Positions 43,123 through 55,543 of a stretch of DNA of 64,000 nucleotides are shown here, in pieces. The stretch comes from Oncomelania hupensis. Taxonomy: Eukaryota; Mollusca; Gastropoda; Littorinimorpha; Pomatiopsidae. The position numbers were made by a program, and so were the translations under genes. The stretch is taken from NCBI GenBank assembly GCA_036898135.1, contig CM072511.1, positions 41,929,243 through 41,993,242 on the forward strand, given 5' to 3'. How positions within the stretch are numbered: the stretch's first letter is position 1; every line of letters begins with the position of its first letter. The notes below the pieces were generated by a model, which was given only the letters and a program-made list of their open reading frames with translations, had not been told where the DNA came from and searched no databases.

Positions 43123-43888
43123 AAAGGTATGCAAAAGTTCCCAATAGTCTTCTGACCAATCGTTTTTAGCTCTCGTTTTCGTTAATCTCGCATCTACAGA
43201 ATTATGGTTCTAATTTGAATAGTTCCTCCCCTTCTCTCTTGTCACTGGGCACGCATAATCACTTTTCAAGTGGAGTATCAGGGATAGAGTGAAGAACAGA
43301 TGCAATAACGATAAGCGGTGTCTGCCCAATACGGGTGACATCATCTTGGTAACTTTTGGCTGGAGTGAGCTACTTAGTGTCTCATGGTGCAGTAAGTTAG
43401 TTAATCGAAGACAACGCTATGGTTAGTTTTTGACTAAAGTATGCTATTTAACATTCTTGGTCGCCAAGCCTGTTGATGGTATCGGTAGCTATTGGCGGTG
43501 TGACTGTCTCAAGGAAGTTAATTTGCCATGTGTGGGCTGCTTGTTAGCTAACTGTTGTATTACCGTCCAGTTTTGTTCGATGGTATCTCTGTTTCGCTAA
43601 GCTAATTTCCTACATGTTTGTCGTCAATATTTCTGCTGTTACAGAAGTGTATACGTGTTGCGAGTGTTTATGTTTTGCGGGCGTGTATGTGTTGCGGGTG
43701 TGTATGTGTTGCGGGTGTGTGTGTGTGTGTGTGTTGCGGATGTGTATTTGTTGCGGGTGTACGTGTATGTGTTGCGGATGTCTATGCGTGGGTGCTTGAT
43801 GTCTGTCCTGAGGTTTGCTTCCATTGTGCTGGTCTGTATCTTATATTGAATTGTTTCCCTTTGCTATGATTGAATGTGATCAATTAAT

Positions 43889-44135
<247 letters not shown>

Positions 44136-44242
44136 CAAGAAAAATAATTATCCTGCTCTCAAAGGTGGACAAAAGTGAGACATAGTGACTTTCAATTCCA
44201 TGTGCTTCTTAATGAGCTACAAGAGCTCAATAAGCAGAGAAT

Positions 44243-44323
44243 TGCATTCATAAAGCCTGGTTCTCCTGACGCGTTTCGATCTTTACCAAAGATCTCATCA
44301 GAGGAGGTTTGGCCCTGAATGCA
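44243..44323 (-). ncRNA. Type I hammerhead ribozyme motif (Penelope/retrozyme-like)
   Basis: The minus strand has every core nucleotide of a hammerhead. CTGATGA at 44301-44295, a perfect 7-bp stem II GATCTTTGGTAAAGATC (44294-44278) and GAAAC at 44277-44273. Stem III is the self-complementary ACGCGT (44274-44269) and the site is GTC, cleaving after 44268. Stem I: CTCCT (44306-44302) pairs with AGGAG (44267-44263), and an outer TGCATTCA (44323-44316) pairs with TGAATGCA (44250-44243). Very short stem III and extended stem I are typical of hammerheads in Penelope-like elements and retrozymes, which often act as dimers. No Penelope RT is nearby, so this is probably a solitary or truncated copy. 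Confidence 0.88.
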
Positions 44324-44887
44324 TAGACTACACTAAGTGCAGTCCAAATGTACTGCCTGGGTAGTCACAAAGACACCCGTTAAGAAGTTCACATTAGGAA
44401 GAAGCCAGTCTCACTATGAAAATACCCCAGTGGTAACACTGAAGGCACTCCACCAGCCGGTCAACGTACAATAAAGACACCCCACGCAGGGGACGCTGAG
44501 GCTATACTCTAATTTATCGAACCCCTTTTACAAAATAGAATACAAACAGCTTTATAAAATATCAACAAAACACATACATATGAAATGCCTACATTGATAA
44601 ATTATAATATCATAGGAAGCCCTAGTGACCATTTGGCAGAACGAGTAAAAGATTCCCAAGCTAATACAACAAACCTCACACACAAATGAGGAGTTTTGTT
44701 CCGGAAGAGTTTTCAAGAAATAAGGTAGATGACCGGTCTAGCGAAGAAGAAGATAGTATAGGAGATTGATAGAACAGAGTAGGGATGAGAAAGAACATAT
44801 GAGAAAGACAGCGACAGTGGGAATTCAAAGCACTAAATGTCCAGAAAGTGGGGATACTGTTTATACAGAAACCCCCGGTACCCTCAC
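44324..44887. other. Possible body of the ribozyme-bearing element, no coding
   Basis: No RT or GIY-YIG frame. The extent of the element is unclear. Confidence 0.35.
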
Positions 44888-44906
44888 GGAGGGGGGGGGG
44901 GGGGGA
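44888..44906. repeat. Poly-G run
   Basis: About 16-17 G in a row. Confidence 0.9.
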
Positions 44907-46143
44907 GGAAGAATTCATACAGTACCTCTGCAAATAAAAGAACATGTGTTATACCAATAAAAATAAAATCTTAAGATGATAACCACTAAAACTACATTTT
45001 CACAAGTTATAACATTACATGAGTTACATAATTAAGAATCTGTTTTGAAGTAATTCAGATTTTTTAACGAGCTTTGAGCTCCATCACTTTCTTTGTTAAA
45101 AATCAGACGCCCAAAAGTTGGGCACTTGTCTTGTTGTATCTCACAGAGTTGAAAAAACAAACAAACAAACAAACAAACATTCAGATTCTTATCAATCTAA
45201 TCAGATGCCCAAATCTATTGAATGCGTCATTGTTTTCGCAATCAACACTAAATATCAAAGGACTGCTTTAGCCTTTTAAAAAACAACTAGTTGTGTAGGG
45301 TTTCATTCCAGGTTTCTAGAGAAACTGTGCTCATTCCAGGTACTCTGTGCGTCATTTGGCTCCTGGCTGATGCTAGATCCATGCAGGTTTAAAGTTACAC
45401 TTATGACGAAGCCGCTGTAGCACAAAAGCTGATTTTCCTGTTCGTCAGCACTACCTGCTTAATCTGCTCTCCAATCATGGCTTGTTGGAAGTTTATTTTA
45501 TCTCCAGAAGCATAAAACACACTTCAACCCGTCGTGGATCAGCGAACCTTTTAGGGAAGTGCTTGCTAGCGCAGTTCTGAAAAGGCCCAACAACACCCAG
45601 AAACTCTATGAACTCATCAGCTCATGGAAAAGGGACCGAGTTTATCAGTCGAATGGATCGCCGCGAAGAGCTAACAATAACACACACGAGAAGAAAACAA
45701 AAACAGGCAGAATAGCGTCGTCACCCACGGACCAAAAAACGCACACCGACCTCCGGACCCGCCTGGTTACAAACAAGTTATCACCAGTCCCGCTTTTGTC
45801 TCCGCACGTGCGCATGCGCGTGGAGCATGTTTGTTTGCCGATAGGGACTCTGGCCGCTGTGAAAAAGCTGGTGGGGAGTTGTGAGAAAGAAGATCAGCAG
45901 GCCGAGGCGGTCTTCTTTTGTACACGTACTAGCGACAATTCTACGGCTGACTATTAGGCTACGCCGAGCGTCAAAGCATTAGCGCCTTTAAATGATAGGC
46001 TTTAGCAAGCGGCAGTTATTGAAACAGAGATGGACGAATTGAACGGAGACTGATTGGGCGTCTCCACTTTTTATCTGCTACTAATTCAGACTTGCGAAGG
46101 TTGGATTTATTAGTGAAAAAAGCGCGGATTTAACTTTATTAAT

Positions 46144-46146
<3 letters not shown>
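44907..46146. other. Intergenic, no gene recognised
   Basis: A 132-codon open stretch at 45559-45957 (plus) starts with GTG and has no ATG near its start, no domain and no partner. (AAAC)n lies near 45155-45180. Confidence 0.45.
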
Positions 46147-46209
<63 letters not shown>

Positions 46210-46212
46210 GGG
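46147..46212. repeat. (AG)n followed by poly-G
   Basis: AG units to about 46199, then about 14 G. Confidence 0.92.
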
Positions 46213-46994
46213 AGAAAGAGAGAGCGATGGAGAGAGAAAGAGAGAGAGCGAGGGAGGAGGATGGAGAGTAGCAACGTAAATAATGTTGTTTATGCAGTAA
46301 TCAAATTCGGCTGTTATGTCGCTTCTGATATTTCCTTGAGAATGGCCTTTACACAATACCTATGCTGATGCTGACCAATAAGTAATTTTAAATTAAAATG
46401 AGATCCAAAGCTATCAATAAACATCCAAGACAGGCCTCTTTACCAATGATCAAGGCTAAAGTTAACAAAAACGATCCAATATAATACATTCAAAGACCAC
46501 GTCAACGTTCGTTCGCACGACTGTGCTAAATGTCTGTTTTGACACAATGCAATTTCAATTTCTCTCTGTCTGAGTCTCTCCACAGCCTTTGACTCTTCTT
46601 TCCCTTTAGTCGTTCAGGCGATGGACACAGGCAATCAAATGCTTTCAGAGCCATCCTACCCCTTGACAACGTTAGTTAAAGGGGCAGTGACTTGTAGAAG
46701 ACAGCTGATCGTCGCGAGTTCCAGATCCTCTGGGTATCGTGCAGGTGCGTCTCCGATAACGGAACATTTCCGAGCTGTGAAATCGACTCCGACCTTTCAG
46801 ACTCACAGCGGGACAATAATGAAAGGCGGGCGCGATGGCCAGCACGAGAGAGGTAATGAAGGACAACGCAATTGCCATACAAAAATGGTCTCAGGACGAC
46901 CAGCACGCATTTAATTACACCAAACAGCTTGTCAACATCGATGCTTTTCATACAACTGTGAATTAAAGAAAAAAGGTAGAAAAATCTAAGTACT
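46213..46994. other. Intergenic, no gene recognised
   Basis: No domain recognised. Confidence 0.4.
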
Positions 46995-47077
46995 GCGCGC
47001 GCGCACACACACACACGCACCCACGCGCGCGCGCGAATATGCAAGAATACACGCACGCGCGCGTACGCACAAGCACA
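46995..47077. repeat. Alternating CG/CA tract
   Basis: GCGCGCGC, CACACACA and CGCGCGCG blocks. Such alternating purine-pyrimidine DNA can adopt Z-form. Confidence 0.7.
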
Positions 47078-47638
47078 CGCAAACACAAAGAAAAGAAGCA
47101 TTTTGTCAGGTCATCGGCAATGCTCGTCAATTCCATTTCAAACTGCATCTGCTTCTGAGCAGTAAAGTAGATTTAGAGGTATGTCTTAAAGCTTGTCTTA
47201 AAATTTGGTCTAACCTGTATGTCTGGGTGGAAGACTGATTTACTGACATATTTCCCAAACACAGAATGAATCAACAGACTAAAAAAAATCATTTGATTGA
47301 CTTATTATATCAGTAAACAAGTTTATAACTATATACACCCCACCACCCTCATCTCTTTGACCCTCCCTCCCCAAAAAAGTAAATTTAAAAAAAATATGTT
47401 TTTTGAAATAAAAATAAAAATTAAAAAAATAAAATGAATGAATAAATAAATAAATAATGAAAACACAATAAATAAAATTTAATTAAAATCAATTTTTTTA
47501 ATAACTACACAGTAACAAATAACTACAACCCTACCACCCACATAATGAAAGTCCCTTATAACCAACCATTAGTCTACTCCGTCATTTAAACACAGGGGCA
47601 TTACACGATTGATGTGTATGTAGTTATACGATTTAAAT
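47078..47638. other. AT-rich DNA, no gene recognised
   Basis: A-rich runs near 47390-47500. Confidence 0.45.
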
Positions 47639-47669
47639 ATCTCTCTATCTCTCTATCTCTCTCTCTATC

Positions 47670-47732
<63 letters not shown>

Positions 47733-47768
47733 GTCTGTCTGGCTGTCTGGCTGTCTATCTATCTATAT
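47639..47768. repeat. (CTAT)n tetranucleotide array
   Basis: CTCTAT then about 20 CTAT units, ending in CTGT/CTGG variants. Confidence 0.92.
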
Positions 47769-48175
47769 ATCTAGGTATTGTATGAATGAATATGGGGTGA
47801 CTTTGGAAAATGAAGCATCCTTATTCCAACACATTTCCATATTGTCTCTCTCCTACCTCATGGAAGCTTTAAAGAAATTGATGGTCGGTGTATGCGGATA
47901 ATATGCCCAACAAACCTGGTTTCTGTGAGATCTTTTGACGTCATATCTCTGAGGTCACATTATCATAACCCTGCAAAATAGTCTGTTGTCCAAGGAATAC
48001 TCAGCATAGGACGGTTTCTAATGTAATAATGTGCCATTTAATCTGTACTGTTCCCGTTGTGAAAGAAACAACCCAAACCTCTCAGTGCAAGTGTCGAACA
48101 ACTTAATTCTACCTAAAGTCTGTAATACTGTTTCTTCTATATTGCTGGAAACGTAAGAACTCCTACTCCTGACAT

Positions 48176-48204
48176 TATCATCATCATCATCATCGTCGTC
48201 ATCG

Positions 48205-48248
<44 letters not shown>

Positions 48249-48450
48249 TTCATCATCATCATTATCGTCGTCGTCGTCGTCTTGTCGGCGTCGTCGTCGT
48301 TGTCGGCGTCGTCGCCGCTGTCCTCGTTTTGATCGCCAGCACTTCTAAACCATCACCACCACCACTTCCCCCACATCAACATCATCTTCATCATCAACAT
48401 CATCTTCATCATCATCTTCATCACCATCATCATCATCATTATCATCAAAG
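48176..48450. repeat. (ATC)n/(GTC)n compound microsatellite
   Basis: ATC units with GTC blocks, degenerate toward the right. Confidence 0.9.
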
Positions 48451-49242
48451 AAAGAAAGGCATTTCTGTAACTTTAGACTATTATTGTTACAATTGATCTA
48501 TGAAATCAGAGTCCCAAACTCCTAAAAATATGTGATCGCCGCTTTCCTCTGATCTTTAAGGACGACACACACACACAACACGTGCATCCTATTCAGCGAA
48601 GCGTATCAGTGGTTACAAAACCCACCATCAGACTCAATCAACAAATAACTTGTCACGCTTTGCTGCACATCTTAAGAAAGGATCTTCAGTGCTTAAGCTG
48701 CTCGCCCAAGCGTAGCCTTTTGTAGCTGGAGTTAGTGATTTTCTATTCAAACAGAAGGAACGAGCCTTGAAATGTATTAAGAGATTTGTGTCCAGAGATT
48801 AAGTCAGATATCGCTACCTTTATTAGCTTTACTAGCAGAAAAAAGCACTTAAGCTCTTAAATAATGCTCAGGCGAGAGAATTATCGCACCAAAGCCTGTC
48901 ATGATCTTATTAATTTCTTAAAATAAATTTAAAAAAAAAAGAAATAAAAGAAAGAGAGCACACTGACGCACGCACGGACATCGATGAAAACAGTATCCCA
49001 TCTGTAAAATGTAATCGGATAACAATGTGAAAAACGCCTACGAGAGAGGTACGGGAACATCCATCTCTGCAACATACATATTGGCGCACTCAAAACAAAT
49101 AATTATACATCACATCACATCAACATCACTTCACATCAACATCACATCCCATCCCATCACATCACACAAATAACACACAATCTTTCTTTCTTTACACCTC
49201 TCTCTCTCTCACACACACGTACACGTAAACGCAAACACGCGC
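48451..49242. other. Intergenic, no gene recognised
   Basis: A CACATCACAT-type run lies near 49108-49165. Confidence 0.45.
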
Positions 49243-49270
49243 ACGCACACACACACACACACACACACAC
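49243..49270. repeat. (CA)n microsatellite
   Basis: About 13 CA units in a CA/CG-rich stretch. Confidence 0.85.
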
Positions 49271-50275
49271 TGTCATACGCGAGCGCTAGGAAGCATACAT
49301 AAAATACATACACTTAGAGTGTCCGGTAATTTTTTGGAATACTGCAGATTACGCACAGATAGCGCCGTGTGTTGGGTGGAAGGGTGGAGGGGGTTGGGGC
49401 GGAGGAGGGAGGAGGGGGGACGGAAGAGACAGCCATGACATCACATCATTTCAAACAGCCACATCACAGATCAGCAACATGTTAACGAACAGGAAATGCT
49501 TCCATCTTTATCTTAAACACGGGATGTCCGCTTAGAACTCATCTGAACTACCATTACCTGAGGCTTTGCATTTAAAGAAAACAAAAGCAGCCCGGAAGAC
49601 CCGCAACCCACTTCTGTCACCGTTTTTATTGTTTCGACGCACATCAGATCTTCATTCCCGCTAAACGAATGAATTGTCAACTTGAAAAACGCTATTTCTT
49701 CCTGTCTTGTTTTTTTTTAACGTCCGTCTGCCATTCGCTGATCAAGGCTTAATTGGGAGGAGCAAATGGGCTCATTAACCAATTAGGCCAATTTCACTGT
49801 TTTGTTTCTTTCTGTTGTTGAGCAAATGGAATTTGGACACAGTACATAGAACAGGACACTATGTTAATAATAGCATTAAATATAGTGTATACTACAAAAT
49901 CCCAGGCACTAAAAAGAAGCCTGTGCTGCAATCAACAATTAATGTACCTCTTTCGCTCATTAGTCTTCACTTTGCATGCTCTTTGCCTGACAAAAACAAA
50001 ATCCTGCCATCCCTTACGGGCTCGCCGCAGGAATTCTGGAATTCGCTTTAGGCTCCCACACTACTCTGGTGGCTGGTATAGAGAGTTTTGTATGACGATT
50101 TTACATGACTGCTAATTGGTTGATTGCTGTAGTCACGTGCCTTTGCTTTGCACGGGCATGGGCCAACCGGGCGATGTTTGCGAAGTTCTACGGAGAGCGT
50201 CTGCATCTCTGAAGTATCATGCAGGTACTCAGAGATTCGGGGGTGCTTCAAGTATGTTTTCATGCGGGGCGCCTG
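49271..50275. other. Intergenic, no gene recognised
   Basis: No domain recognised. Confidence 0.4.
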
Positions 50276-50421
50276 CCATAGTAGAGATGGTGTTGCATCC
50301 CGTGGGACAAATAACAATGCAGTACCTTGTACAGGTACTAACTAATCCAGGCTGTAGCACAGGCATCGTGCAGTCGAGTAAGCAGTCGAGTGAAATCACA
50401 GAGAGAGAGAGAGAGAGAGAT

Positions 50422-50459
<38 letters not shown>

Positions 50460-50698
50460 TCAGACAGACAGACAGACAGACTAAGCAGTCGAGTGTAATG
50501 AATTTAAATTAGAGAGAGAGACAGACAGACATACAGACAGAGACAGAAAGACAGACAGAAGAGAGAGAGGGACAGAGACGGAGATAGAGACTGTAGAGAC
50601 AAGACAGACTGGAGAGACAGAGAAATAAACAGAGATGGGAACAGAGAGCGAGGAAGAGACAGACAGAGGCAGAGAGAGACAGAGAGACAGGCAGACAG
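50276..50698 (+). repeat. Direct repeat flanking the decayed RTE copy, left member
   Basis: Starts at CCATA.TAGA, carries TGCATCCCGTGGGACAAA and GTCGAGTAAGCAGTCGAGTG, then (AG)n and AGAC-type repeats to GACAGGCAGACAG. It is homologous to 55161-55543. Its right edge is the exact start of the RTE copy. Confidence 0.85.
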
Positions 50699-53626
50699 CT
50701 CTGTGGGTTCGGGTACTGAATAGAATAGACCCAACGTTTCCCGGCGTGTCGTAAAAGGCGACTAAAAGGGACGATGTCAGCACGGCATCACTGGGTGACA
50801 GTCTCCTACACAGAAGTCACCGGCCAGGACGGAGGAACTTCACGTTTCTACAGGTTCAACGACCACGTGCTCGGGGACAAGGCGAGCCACCCTTTACTCG
50901 TAGATTTCGGTTGTGACCAACAGCCTGGAGAGGATTGGGCCCTGCCAGGTCTGTATCGTCAGTATGATGAAAAGAACCACTCACTCCATACCGGATCGGT
51001 CGTCGCCCGGGTCATCAAGGATCTCGCCTTTCGTTGGCCACCAGGACGGAGGTGAAAAGTGTTACTGATGGACAACTTTAAAAAATCTGCAAGAAAGAAC
51101 CTGGACCCTAACTACGGAGGGAAAATTGGATTTCTATGAACATCTACAGGCTGTCCTTTATCAAGTGGTGCAGAAGGACATAGTCATAATGTAAGGCGAC
51201 TGGAATGCCAAGGTTTGCCAAGATGCGCACCATAACTGTGGAGACACGTGTGGACCCAACTGCAACAACGAAACAAATGGCAGGGGTCTGAGACTATGGG
51301 AGGTTGCCAGATACAACAATCCGATACTGGAAAACACGCATGGTTTCCACAAAAAATACAGACGATGGACCTGGCACAGTCCCAGCAAGGAGCATCACAA
51401 CCAGATTGACTACATCATGGTCAAGGCACGCTTCAGATCAAGCATTAATATTGGCAGGACACGCACTTTTCGAGGAGCAGACATAGGAAGTGACCACGAT
51501 CTCATGATGATGTCCTTTCGGCTCCACTTGAAGATAGAAAACACAGCAAATTGCACCAGACTGAAGTTCGACCTGGACAAACGGCAAGACCCGGAGGTGG
51601 CAGAAATATTCACAGCCACAATTGGAGGGAAATTTGCACCACTGCTCATTTTGGGAGCTGGTGAAGTAGATGTCAACACCATGATCACCATCTTCAACTG
51701 AGATGTGACAGATGCCACCACTGAGACCCTTGGCAAGCACCGCCCAAAGAAGAAACCATGGATCACACCTGAACGTTTGGACTTGTGTGATAAACGAAAA
51801 GAGATAAAAATGAAAAAGAACACTTCACAAGGAGCTGTTGCCTACCAAAAAAATCAACAACGACATCCAAAAAGACATTCGCCCAGCAAAGGGGAACTGG
51901 ATATAAGAGCAATGCCAGAAAATAGAGAACAGCTAGTCTGAACAAGAACAACAGCAAGAAGGCCTACCAGGCTGTGAAGCGGTTGATAATTGTTAAACAG
52001 CTCAAGGTCTCCACCATCCAAAGTAAGTCTGGCATATGCCTTACAGAAGAATAAGGAGTCTTGGATAGATGGACAAAGTACTGCTCTGACCTTTACAACC
52101 ACACACCAAACGGAGACCCATAATTTCTAGCATGTCCTTAGAACAGAGAAGAGGAAGAAATCCTCCCAATTTTCCGAGAAGATGTTGAGGCAGCAGTGCA
52201 ATCACTGAAAAAGGGGAATTCAGCTGGAGTGGACAACATACAAGCAGGAGGAGAAGTGATGATTGATGCTGTCACCATTATATGTAACAAGATCTGGCAG
52301 AGTGGGGAGTGGCCTACACCATGGACCCAGTCGCTTGTCATCACTCTTCCCAAAAAGGTAACCTTCAGGAGTGTGATAATTACCACGCCATTAGCCTCAT
52401 CAACCATCCCAGCGAGGTCCTCCTGAAAATAATATACTCAACAGGTTGAAACCCCAAGCTGTGCAAATCATAGCTGAAAAACAAGCAGGATTCAGGGCTG
52501 GGCGGAGTACCACTGAACAGATTTTCAACCTCAGAATAAATTGCGAGAAATACCTACAGCACCAAAAACTTCTATATTGTGTGTTTATAGACTTCAAGAA
52601 AGCGTTTGACCGAGTCTGGCATGCAATTCTGTGGGAAACCATAAGAGTGTACAACATCAACCCTAACATTATTGAAGTCATCAAAAGCCTGTATGACAAA
52701 GCTACCAGTGCAGTCCTTCACAATAGCGCCATCGTGAACTGGTTCAGAACAACAATCGGTGTGGGTCAAGGATGCCTACTCTATCCGACACTCTTCAACA
52801 TGTTCCTGGAGCGCATCATGTCAGATGCCCTTGCAGATCACGAAGGCATAGTCAGCATAGAAGGCAGCGCACAGCAATCTCTGACCTCCGTTTTGCGGAT
52901 TACATTGATAGATTGGCTGGAGAGGAACAAGACCTTTAACAGCTGGTACAGAGGCTTGACACCACCTCCAGAGTCTATGGAATGGAAATAAATGTAGATA
53001 AGTTTAAAATGATGACCAACAACACCAATGGTATCAACATGGACATCAAAGTTCATGGCCAATCGCTCAACACAGTATATAGCTTCAAATATTTATGAGC
53101 CATTGTACCCATAGGTAGTACTCTCCAGGATCGTACAAAACAACCGCGACCCTGACAAGGTTGAAGCCCATTTGGAAAGACATGACAATCAGTCTACATT
53201 CCAAAGTAAGGCTGCTGCGCTCCCTTGTCATCTCCATCTTCCCATACGCTTGCAAAATATGGAACCTCATAACAGACCTACCACAAAGAATACAAGGCAT
53301 GGAGATGAGGTGCTGCAGAAGACTTCTGGGCATTTCCTATACCCAGCACATCACCAACAACGAACCCGACAGTCCATCACACAAGCCATTGAATAACACG
53401 ATGACATGCTCACAGTGGTGAAGAAACGGAAACTCCGATGGTATGGCCACGTCACCAGAGCATCAGGCCTTGCAATGACCAACCTGCCAGGCACGATGCA
53501 AGGAAGCAGAAGAAGATGTAGGCAAAAAAAGTGGTGGGCGGACAACATTCGAGAATGGATTGGCTTGACACTGAGCGAAGCCATGAGGGTTACTGAGGAC
53601 AGAGAAAGATAGTATGCTGGTTAAAC
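50699..53626 (+). pseudogene. RTE-type LINE, decayed copy (main part)
   Basis: Begins CTCTGTGGGTTCGGG like the 42.1-kb copy. The short upstream ORF (50774-51055) is still open. About 300 bp of endonuclease is deleted near 51130. The rest of the endonuclease (GDWNAK to GSDHD, about 51190-51500) and RT (52140-53600) survive with many frameshifts and stops. The FADD region is lost near 52900. The sequence stops at GGTTAAAC (53626), and the family's missing 3' end resumes at 55100. A LINE insertion lies between. Confidence 0.92.
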
Positions 53627-53641
53627 AACAACAACAACAAC

Positions 53642-53720
<79 letters not shown>

Positions 53721-55099
53721 GATTTTTATATAGCGGGTACTCCAGCCTATGACCAGACTCACCACGCTTTACATAGTCATTACGTAAAAATACATGCACT
53801 CGATCATACATCGCTTTTGCCACGATACACCAAAAGACGGAACAGTAAATGTTAAAACTATTTACAACTATGTACACAAATGACAAAAAAGACAGAAATA
53901 GACTATTTACAACTATGTACACAAATGACAAAAACCTATTCACAGCTATTTATAAGCCCGGTTAGACCCAGGAAGAAAAACAGTATAAATATTTACAGCC
54001 GTGTATACACTTACGGATCAGACAGAGACAAAAGAGGAGAGAATGGCAGCAGGATACAAATCAGTCTGAATAATGCAGTTTGAAGAGGTGGGTTTTGAGG
54101 GCCTTTTTGAATGCTTGTGTTGATTGTATGTTACGGATATGGGAGGGAAGGGAATTCCACTGCTTGGGTGCGGAGTAAGCGAATGAACGTTGGCCGTATG
54201 TCTTAGTGCGGGTGACGGGAACCTTGAGTGTGCGGAGGAGGTGTTGTGCTTGTGAATGAGGAGGGCTTAAGTGTTATCGTCATTAAGCTTAAGCTTGTTG
54301 AGTGTCATCCATGACTTAATGTCTGTGATGCAGTTCTCCAAAGTCTGAACAGTGGAATTAATGAGAGAGGGGGCAGTGGATTTATAAAGTTGTGAGTCAT
54401 CTGCAAATAACTGACTCTCAACAGCTTGCTTTCCGAGCAGGAGAAGCAGTGGCTTGGTGTACAGAGTGAATAACACCGGCCCTAAAACGGAACCCTGAGG
54501 CACGCCGCACACCAAGTCTGCTATGCTGGAGAAACAGCCATCGACAGTGACTGCTTGTGATCTGTCAGAAAAATATGAGTGGAACCAAGCCAGGACCGAG
54601 CCAGAGATTCCAAAGTAGTGTTGAAGAGTGTTAAAGAGAATGTGGTGGTCGACTGTGTCAAAGGCGGCTGAGAGGTCTAATAAGGTGAGAATGGAGACGT
54701 TACCATTATCTAAGGCAAGCAACAGATCATTGTTACCTTTAGGAGGACTGTCTCAGTGCTGTGGAAGGGTCGGTAGGCAGACTGGTTGGAGCAAAGTAAA
54801 GCGTTATCATATAGGTAGGCAAACAGTTGTTTGAGAACCATTTTTTCTATGACTTTGGACAGGAAAAAGAGTTTTGAAACAGGTCTATAGTTCTTTAGAT
54901 TATTTTTGTCTAAACTTGGTTTTTAAGGAGGGGTTTGATGACAGCCGCTTTGAGCACAGACGGAACAACACCTGAGGACAGACTCTCGTTGATAATGTGG
55001 GTAATTGTCGGGAGTAAAGGGTCAAGATTCTCTATCAACATGGGAGTAGGAATGGGGTCAAGAGAGCAAGATGTTGGTTTTGAGCTTAAGATGGCTTTC
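53627..55099 (-). mobile_element. CR1/L2-type LINE fragment inserted in the RTE copy
   Basis: Minus strand, 5'-truncated. The remnant reads through RT: SGVVPSVLKAAVIKPLL, SNQSAYRPS, LLDLSAAFDTVDH, GVPQGSVLGPVLF, FADDSQLY. After an internal deletion the C-terminus PKQWNSLPSHIR..LKTHLF follows (about 54250-54070). The 3' UTR ends GCTATATAAAAATC and then an (ATT)n/(GTT)n tail (53720-53627). No target duplication is evident. Interrupting sequence begins and ends exactly between adjacent bases of the RTE 3' region. Confidence 0.88.
54267..54722 (-). pseudogene. CR1/L2-type LINE RT fragment
   Basis: 151 codons, the longest intact stretch of the LINE. It contains the LDLSAAFDTVDH motif, the GVPQGSVLGPVLF block and the FADD active site (QLFADDSQLY), all typical of CR1/L2/jockey-type RTs. 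Upstream RT codons continue to about 55095 in broken frames. The frame ends at the internal deletion. It is non-functional as it stands. Confidence 0.9.
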
Positions 55100-55158
55100 G
55101 ATCATCTGTGGTGCCCAAACGACCTTCGTGTTACGGGATAAGATATGATAGTATAGGC
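55100..55158 (+). pseudogene. RTE-type LINE, displaced 3' end of the 50.7-kb copy
   Basis: GATCATCTGTGGTGCCC continues the RTE sequence broken at 53626 and ends in a degenerate tail GATAAGATATGATAG. Confidence 0.88.
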
Positions 55159-55160
55159 AG

Positions 55161-55287
55161 CCATATTAGATATGGTGCTGCATCCCGTGGGACAAAAAGA
55201 ATGCAGTACTTTATATTTGTACTAATCCAGGCGGTAGCACAGGCAACGTGTAGTCGAGTAAGCAGTCGAGTGAAATGAATATAAAAT

Positions 55288-55357
<70 letters not shown>

Positions 55358-55543
55358 CAGAGACAGAGACAGAGAGACAGACATAGACAGAAGAGAGAGA
55401 TACAGAGAGACAGAGACAGTAGAGACAGAAACAGACAGGGGAGACAGAGACAAAGAGAGACAGAGATGGGGAGAGAGAGCGAGGCAGAAACAGATAGACA
55501 GAGACAGAGAGAGAGACATAGACAGAATGAGACAGGCAGACAG
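55161..55543 (+). repeat. Direct repeat flanking the decayed RTE copy, right member
   Basis: Homologous to 50276-50698 from CCATA to GACAGGCAGACAG; here the sequence continues past that point. Its left edge is the exact end of the RTE tail. Includes (AG)n at 55291-55339. Confidence 0.85.

Larger units (their letters stand above)
31823..43643 (-). mobile_element. LTR-2: Ty3/gypsy retrotransposon, Gmr1-like order, interrupted by an RTE LINE
   Basis: The LTR at 31823-33604 (1782 bp) recurs at 38511-38773 plus 42116-43643, interrupted by a 3342-bp RTE insertion. LTR ends are TGTGATGA and CTGTTACA. GAAGT flanks both outer ends (31818-31822 and 43644-43648). I count about seven substitutions and one 5-bp indel between the LTRs, roughly 0.4%, so the element is young. 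The minus-strand interior encodes Gag, protease, integrase, reverse transcriptase and RNase H in that order, as in LTR-1. The two elements are clearly different families: proteins diverge strongly and primer sites differ. One in-frame stop interrupts integrase. Confidence 0.95.
38511..43643 (-). repeat. LTR-2, upstream (5') LTR, split by an RTE insertion
   Basis: LTR sequence occupies 38511-38773 and 42116-43643. Removing the insert and one ACAC duplicate gives 1787 bp, matching the 1782-bp partner except for a 5-bp indel. The insertion sits 263 bp from the LTR's 3' edge in the element's direction. Confidence 0.93.

Noticed and set aside
45559..45957. 132-codon open frame as a host gene
   Set aside because: GTG start, no domain, no repeat or neighbour support; length is plausible by chance in GC-richer sequence.
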